Source: Maricurvus nonylphenolicus (GTDB lineage: Bacteria; Pseudomonadota; Gammaproteobacteria; Pseudomonadales; Cellvibrionaceae). Taken from it: a stretch of 64,000 nucleotides of DNA. How positions within the stretch are numbered: the first letter of the stretch is position 1; each line of letters opens with the position of its first letter. The DNA is taken from positions 2,976,001 through 3,040,000 of the forward strand of contig NZ_AP031498.1 in assembly GCF_042854845.1 (NCBI RefSeq), read 5' to 3'. This document shows, one piece after another, positions 63,497-64,000 of the stretch. The notes beneath the pieces are model-generated. The model was not told where the DNA came from. It saw only the letters and a program-made list of their open reading frames with translations, and did no database searches. Position numbers and translations under genes: made by a program.

Positions 63497-64000
63497 ATGT
63501 ACATACTTATCTCCCTAGCAGTCTTCGTTTTAGTAATACTCGGACTTAGGTTGGCTCTACTATATGTCCGCTGGCCAAAAACTCATACAGAAGAATTCAA
63601 GGGAACTATCCTTCAATTAGGCCACAATCTTGCCTGCTTACCGGACCGTTCACATTTAGATGCCGAGCTCGTTAAACAAAAAACGATCATCTGCTTCCCG
63701 GGTTTTTTGGAAGATATGCGCTATTTTTTAGCGCTCTACCACAATACACCTGCACGCCTGATTATCATTAACAATGCCAACTATCATAACCCCTTTTCTG
63801 TGACTTCCAGCACTTGTCCAGACTGGTTTACCCCCCCACCCTACACACCTGGAACCATCGCTCATGATGCACACTGTGTTAACCAGGTGATTGAGCATAT
63901 GACTTATGGCGAAAACACTGTAATACACGGCCACTCGAGAGGAGGTGCAGTGGTACTGGAAACAGGCAATCAGCAACCCCAACGGACCAAACAATTGGAA
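63497..64000 (+). CDS. Membrane-anchored alpha/beta hydrolase, truncated by window edge
   Basis: The first 168 codons are visible; the frame stays open to the right edge. ATG at 63497 has AGGAG 5 bp upstream. An N-terminal membrane helix (residues 3-23, LISLAVFVLVILGLRLALLYV) is followed by FPGF at 67-70, a likely oxyanion region, and the nucleophile elbow GHSRGG at 145-150 with Ser147. The Asp and His of the triad should lie beyond the edge. Its place after a Baeyer-Villiger monooxygenase suggests an ester or lactone hydrolase, but this is context only. Confidence 0.8.
   Translation, partial: MYILISLAVFVLVILGLRLALLYVRWPKTHTEEFKGTILQLGHNLACLPDRSHLDAELVKQKTIICFPGFLEDMRYFLALYHNTPARLIIINNANYHNPFSVTSSTCPDWFTPPPYTPGTIAHDAHCVNQVIEHMTYGENTVIHGHSRGGAVVLETGNQQPQRTKQLE

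Overview
The window is chromosomal DNA of a free-living gammaproteobacterium. The pointers are AvtA, RMF, RlmKL, RsmC, TruC, a short HPF, a 180 kDa-type NAD-glutamate dehydrogenase and a MoxR/DUF58/Bat operon. The mix of TonB receptor, sulfatases, FATP-type acyl-CoA synthetase and Baeyer-Villiger monooxygenase suggests a marine, lipid- or steroid-using lineage of the Cellvibrionales/Spongiibacteraceae kind. This placement is inference from gene content; no marker gene in the window fixes the genus.

Layout. 0-13 kb: a truncated XRE regulator and a GlxA-type regulator, a large unknown membrane protein with a TerB-like tail, small heat-shock gene ibpA with a sigma-32 promoter and a ROSE-like RNA thermometer, thpR, a TIGR01777 epimerase, a universal stress protein, hpf, and an amino-acid block (class V aminotransferase, avtA, hppD). 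13-20 kb: a three-gene tRNA operon (Pro-Arg-His) with its promoter and terminator, folD, then ribosome-modification genes truC, rsuA, rsmC, rlmKL and the hibernation factor rmf. 20-34 kb: pyrD, a DUF2835 protein, gdhB, and the complete moxR-DUF58-DUF4381-batA-batB/C-batD operon. 34-45.6 kb: a 2OG-Fe(II) oxygenase, an AidB-like acyl-CoA dehydrogenase with a divergent TetR regulator and twin operators, topB, an esterase, an MFS transporter, sppA, a REPIN-like inverted repeat pair, and a hipBA-type toxin-antitoxin operon with a small extra gene.

45.9-64 kb looks like an accessory catabolic island. It holds a long-chain acyl-CoA synthetase, a bile-acid:sodium-symporter-family protein, two arylsulfatases each in an operon with glutathione-S-transferase-like genes, a TonB-dependent receptor, a DUF2147 protein, an enoyl-CoA isomerase/hydratase, two AraC regulators, a Baeyer-Villiger-type monooxygenase and a truncated alpha/beta hydrolase. 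Read together, the genes suggest uptake of a sulfated hydrophobic compound, desulfation, ring or ketone oxygenation, ester cleavage and CoA-dependent breakdown. The substrate cannot be read from sequence, but a sulfated steroid or terpenoid fits better than a polysaccharide because no glycoside hydrolase is present. This island, with its two parallel GST+sulfatase modules, is the best candidate for an undescribed system here.
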